NCBI RefSeq assembly: GCF_002387895.1
Contig: NZ_DGLI01000025.1
Span: 125,041-189,040 of the forward strand
Length of the DNA stretch: 64,000 nucleotides
Direction: 5' to 3'
Origin: Clostridium sp. UBA4548
GTDB lineage: Bacteria; Bacillota; Clostridia; Clostridiales; Clostridiaceae
This document shows positions 61,866 to 64,000 of the stretch, one piece after another. The stretch's first letter is position 1, and every line of letters begins with the position of its first letter. The translations under genes were made by a program, and so were the position numbers. A model generated the notes under the pieces. It saw only the letters and a program-made list of their open reading frames with translations, had not been told where the DNA came from and did not search any database.

Positions 61866-62354
61866 ATGGATGATATAGAACAGATTTACCTAAGCTATGC
61901 TCAAACTGTTTATAAATACTTATTTTACTTAACTGGTGATGAGCATCTTTCTGAAGAGTTAACACAAGAAACTTTTTATCAAGCATCGAAGACTATAAAT
62001 GACTTTAGGGGAGAGTGCAAGGTTTCTGTATGGCTATGCCAAATAGCTAAGTACTTATGGTACAAGCAGCTAGAAAAACAGAGTAAAATAACAAATATAC
62101 AGTATGAAGAAGCATTGCTTAATTTTCCATCCAAGCAAAATGTTGAAAATGATGTTCTTAAAAACAGCGATAAAATTGAATTATTTCGGATGATAAATAC
62201 TTTAGATGTTAAGAGTAAGGAAGTAGTTTATCTAAGGTTAACTGGAGAGTTAAGTTTTGCTGAGATAGGGGATATTCTAAATCAAAGTGAAACTTGGGCT
62301 AGAGTTACTTTTTATCGTGCTAAGAAAAAATTATTGAAAGGGAGGTTAGCGTGA
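61866..62354 (+). CDS. ECF-type RNA polymerase sigma factor
   Basis: 162 aa. Region 2 (QIYLSYAQTVYKYLFYLTGDEHLSEELTQETFYQASKTI, about 5-45) and region 4 (NTLDVKSKEVVYLRLTGELSFAEIGDILNQSETWARVTFYRAKKKL, about 108-158). AGGAGGTGG ribosome site. Co-transcribed with its anti-sigma factor, whose start overlaps the stop. Regulon unknown; no clear ECF promoter was identified upstream. Confidence 0.92.
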   Translation: MDDIEQIYLSYAQTVYKYLFYLTGDEHLSEELTQETFYQASKTINDFRGECKVSVWLCQIAKYLWYKQLEKQSKITNIQYEEALLNFPSKQNVENDVLKNSDKIELFRMINTLDVKSKEVVYLRLTGELSFAEIGDILNQSETWARVTFYRAKKKLLKGRLA

Positions 62355-63049
62355 TGCAAGATTTAAATTGCGAGATTATAGAAGATTTATTACCAAGCTA
62401 CATTGAAAATTTAACAAATGATTTTACCAATAAATCAATAAAAAATCACCTTAATAAATGTAAGGAATGTGAAGAAACCTTTAAGCTATTAAGTGAAGAA
62501 CTTAAGTGCAATGAACCGAAAGAGGTTAAGAATTTTCAAAGCTTTTTAAGAAAGGTTAAAATAAAAAACATAATTTTAGGGTCTATTTTAGCAATTATAT
62601 TTTTCTTTATAGCTATTAATGTGTATGAACAACTATTTATTATTCACGGTACACCAGTTAAAAGTAATGAGGTAAACATAAGTGAGGTCGCTGAATTTAG
62701 TGATGGACGCATTCAGTGTCGTATTACTGTAAATGGTGATTACATTATCGGTGGGGCTTCAGTAAGTCCAGTTATGGGGACTTCAGATAGTATTATACAG
62801 CTAAAAACAACAATTGTTAGTCAAAAATCAAAGGACGATTCACTAACTTCAAAAGGTATTTGCTTTGATCAAAGTTTTGTTATTAATCTTGATGATACAG
62901 TTTTTAAAGAAACTAATGCAATATATTTTCAAGGAAAAGATGAGAGTGATAGAGTGCTGATTTGGAAAAAAGGTATGAGTATACCTAAGGCTAATGAGGA
63001 TTTAGAATTAGAGTATCGTATTAAAAATGGAGAAGTTGAATCGAATTAA
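62354..63049 (+). CDS. Zinc-finger anti-sigma factor
   Basis: 231 aa. N-terminal ZAS/zf-HC2 domain (CEIIEDLLPSYIENL...HLNKCKECEETF; Cys near 6, His-x3-Cys-x2-Cys near 32-39), one membrane helix (about 74-95, NIILGSILAIIFFFIAINVY), and an extracytoplasmic sensor domain. Sequesters the sigma factor encoded upstream until signalled. ATG 62354 lies 8 nt from GGGAGG; GTG 62351 is an alternative. Confidence 0.9.
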   Translation: MQDLNCEIIEDLLPSYIENLTNDFTNKSIKNHLNKCKECEETFKLLSEELKCNEPKEVKNFQSFLRKVKIKNIILGSILAIIFFFIAINVYEQLFIIHGTPVKSNEVNISEVAEFSDGRIQCRITVNGDYIIGGASVSPVMGTSDSIIQLKTTIVSQKSKDDSLTSKGICFDQSFVINLDDTVFKETNAIYFQGKDESDRVLIWKKGMSIPKANEDLELEYRIKNGEVESN

Positions 63050-63367
63050 TTTATTTTTAAGTTATACTATGAGTATTCCTATATTATTTATGATTAAAGA
63101 TGTAATGAGTTTTAAAAGAATATTTGTTTTATAGAATGATGTGTGCCCATTATAGCATAAAGTTAAAATAGTTAAAATGTATTTATGAGATTTCATTTAT
63201 ATAAAAGCTCTTATAAAGAGCAACAGTAAATTTATTTAAGGATAAAAGTAATTTATATCTACAGGTATATTATTACAGTAATTATATGGTAAAATGAATT
63301 GATATTATGGACTATTATTTAGTGAATTGTAATTGTTAAATATATGGAATAAATGGGGGGAGATTTT
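63050..63367. other. Intergenic region with repeat D copy D3
   Basis: About 320 bases with no gene. A short hairpin GCTCTTATAAAGAGC (63207-63221) is followed by aacagtaaat, a stretch also seen near 52550-52580, and then repeat D copy D3. Confidence 0.5.
63264..63296 (+). repeat. Promoter-like repeat D, copy D3
   Basis: GGTATATTATTACAGTAATT then ATATGGTAAAATG; extended -10 at 63287-63295, 73 nt before the esterase start codon. Confidence 0.6.
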
Positions 63368-64000
63368 GTGGAGAAATCGCTAATAAAGAGCAGAATAATT
63401 TTGAAATTAGAGGAGGATATTAAACAAGGAAATAATAATGCTTTGGAAGAGTTTTGGGGTAATATAGAAAAAAATGGTGCACCTTTAATAGAAGAACTAT
63501 CAGGAGATTTAGAAAATGACTTAGTAACATTCATTTATAGAGCAGATGAAGAAGTTGGAAATGTTATATTTATACCTCCAATAGGATGGGAAAAGTTCTT
63601 AGAATATAAAATGGAAAAATTATTAAATACAAATTTATGGTATATTACATGTAAAATAAAGAATAATCTACGCTTTGATTATACTATTTCTGTAAATGAT
63701 TCACTTATTGATAGTGATAAGGGGTGGGAAACGAGAGAAAATAATTTAGTATACGATAGACTTAATAAGAATTTTTTGGTTTTAAGTGGAGAAGATGGCG
63801 AAGAAGAAAAGGTTTCTTATGTTGTAATGCCTAAGGCAGAAGAACACTTCTGGGTGAAAGAAAGGATACATATTTTTAAAGGAAATATAGAGGAATATAA
63901 CTTTCATAGTGACAAGTTAGAAAAAGATCGTAGAATTAGAATCTATACACCACATGGGTATAAAAAAACTAATAAACCATATAAGTTTCTAATTTTAACT
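63368..64000 (+). CDS. Enterochelin-esterase-like protein, partial (runs off the window)
   Basis: 211 codons to the window end. The sequence runs from an N-terminal carbohydrate-binding-like domain (VTFIYRADEEVGNVIFIPPIGW) to a conserved link, RRIRIYTPHGYKKTNKPYKFLIL, where the alpha/beta-hydrolase esterase domain begins (Fes/IroE type: RxVxVYxPxGY). Such enzymes hydrolyse catecholate siderophores to release iron. GTG start behind GGGGGGAG. The catalytic Ser-His-Asp residues lie beyond the window. Confidence 0.75.
   Translation, partial: MEKSLIKSRIILKLEEDIKQGNNNALEEFWGNIEKNGAPLIEELSGDLENDLVTFIYRADEEVGNVIFIPPIGWEKFLEYKMEKLLNTNLWYITCKIKNNLRFDYTISVNDSLIDSDKGWETRENNLVYDRLNKNFLVLSGEDGEEEKVSYVVMPKAEEHFWVKERIHIFKGNIEEYNFHSDKLEKDRRIRIYTPHGYKKTNKPYKFLILT

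Noticed and set aside
1..64000. CRISPR array or prophage
   Set aside because: No regularly spaced short direct repeats, no cas genes and no phage structural genes were found; the dispersed repeats are too long and too far apart.

Overview
The window is a low-GC, AT-rich chromosome segment from a spore-forming Firmicute, almost certainly Clostridium sensu stricto or a close relative. Support comes from the complete spoIIIAA-AH operon, spoIVB-spo0A, spoIIM, the GerW-family gene, ATG/GTG/TTG starts behind strong AGGAGG-type ribosome binding sites, and gene orders shared with Bacillus and Clostridium (nusB-folD-xseA-xseB-ispA-dxs-tlyA-nadK-argR-recN-spoIVB-spo0A; spoIIM-deoB-punA-dacF; scpA-scpB). 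No tRNA, rRNA, CRISPR array or intact insertion sequence was seen.

Layout. 1-1.8 kb: rqcH (ribosome quality control) on the minus strand, divergent from dapF. 3.1-9.2 kb: a compact type IV pilus / type II secretion-like operon (PilB, PilC, three GFTLIE pseudopilins, a fourth small membrane protein, PilM/N/O-like proteins). 9.3-10.6 kb: aroK and efp. 10.9-16 kb: the eight-gene spoIIIA operon (forespore-mother cell channel), followed by an Asp23-family gene. 16.7-26.1 kb: one long operon for transcription, folate, isoprenoid, rRNA methylation, NADP and DNA repair functions. 26.5-28.7 kb: spoIVB and spo0A, the latter with a sigma-H promoter overlapping a 0A box. 29-36.3 kb: spoIIM, nucleoside catabolism genes (deoB, two tandem purine nucleoside phosphorylases, pyrimidine nucleoside phosphorylase) and a D,D-carboxypeptidase. 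36.8-40.4 kb: scpA-scpB, convergent with DUF2953-gerW, then a second D,D-carboxypeptidase. 41.3-43.6 kb: a two-gene flavin/iron-sulfur redox module of unknown substrate.

From about 43.6 kb the character changes to an accessory region. It holds an Rhs/YD-repeat toxin remnant with small immunity-like genes (several broken), four GNAT acetyltransferase genes, a lipoprotein gene with a stop codon in its lipobox and a second decayed copy of its tail, a sugar-nucleotide reductase, a PadR-FtsW/RodA pair, a PNPOx-Rrf2 divergent pair with palindromic operators, an NlpC/P60 lysin, an unusual CWB2 protein with a His/Met-rich tail, an ECF sigma/anti-sigma pair and the start of an enterochelin-esterase-like gene.

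The most unusual signals are non-coding. There are four families of dispersed repeats (A, B, C, D below). Family C has four full copies between 48 and 61.5 kb, each with two hairpins whose stems change sequence while pairing is kept and whose distal loop stays conserved. This is what a structured RNA or a structure-dependent mobile element would look like. Family B shows a compensatory change between two copies. Other points are the Asn-to-Asp swap between the tandem PNP paralogs, a hairpin lying between ribosome binding site and start of the pyrimidine nucleoside phosphorylase gene, and a probable ATT start of the PilM-like gene.
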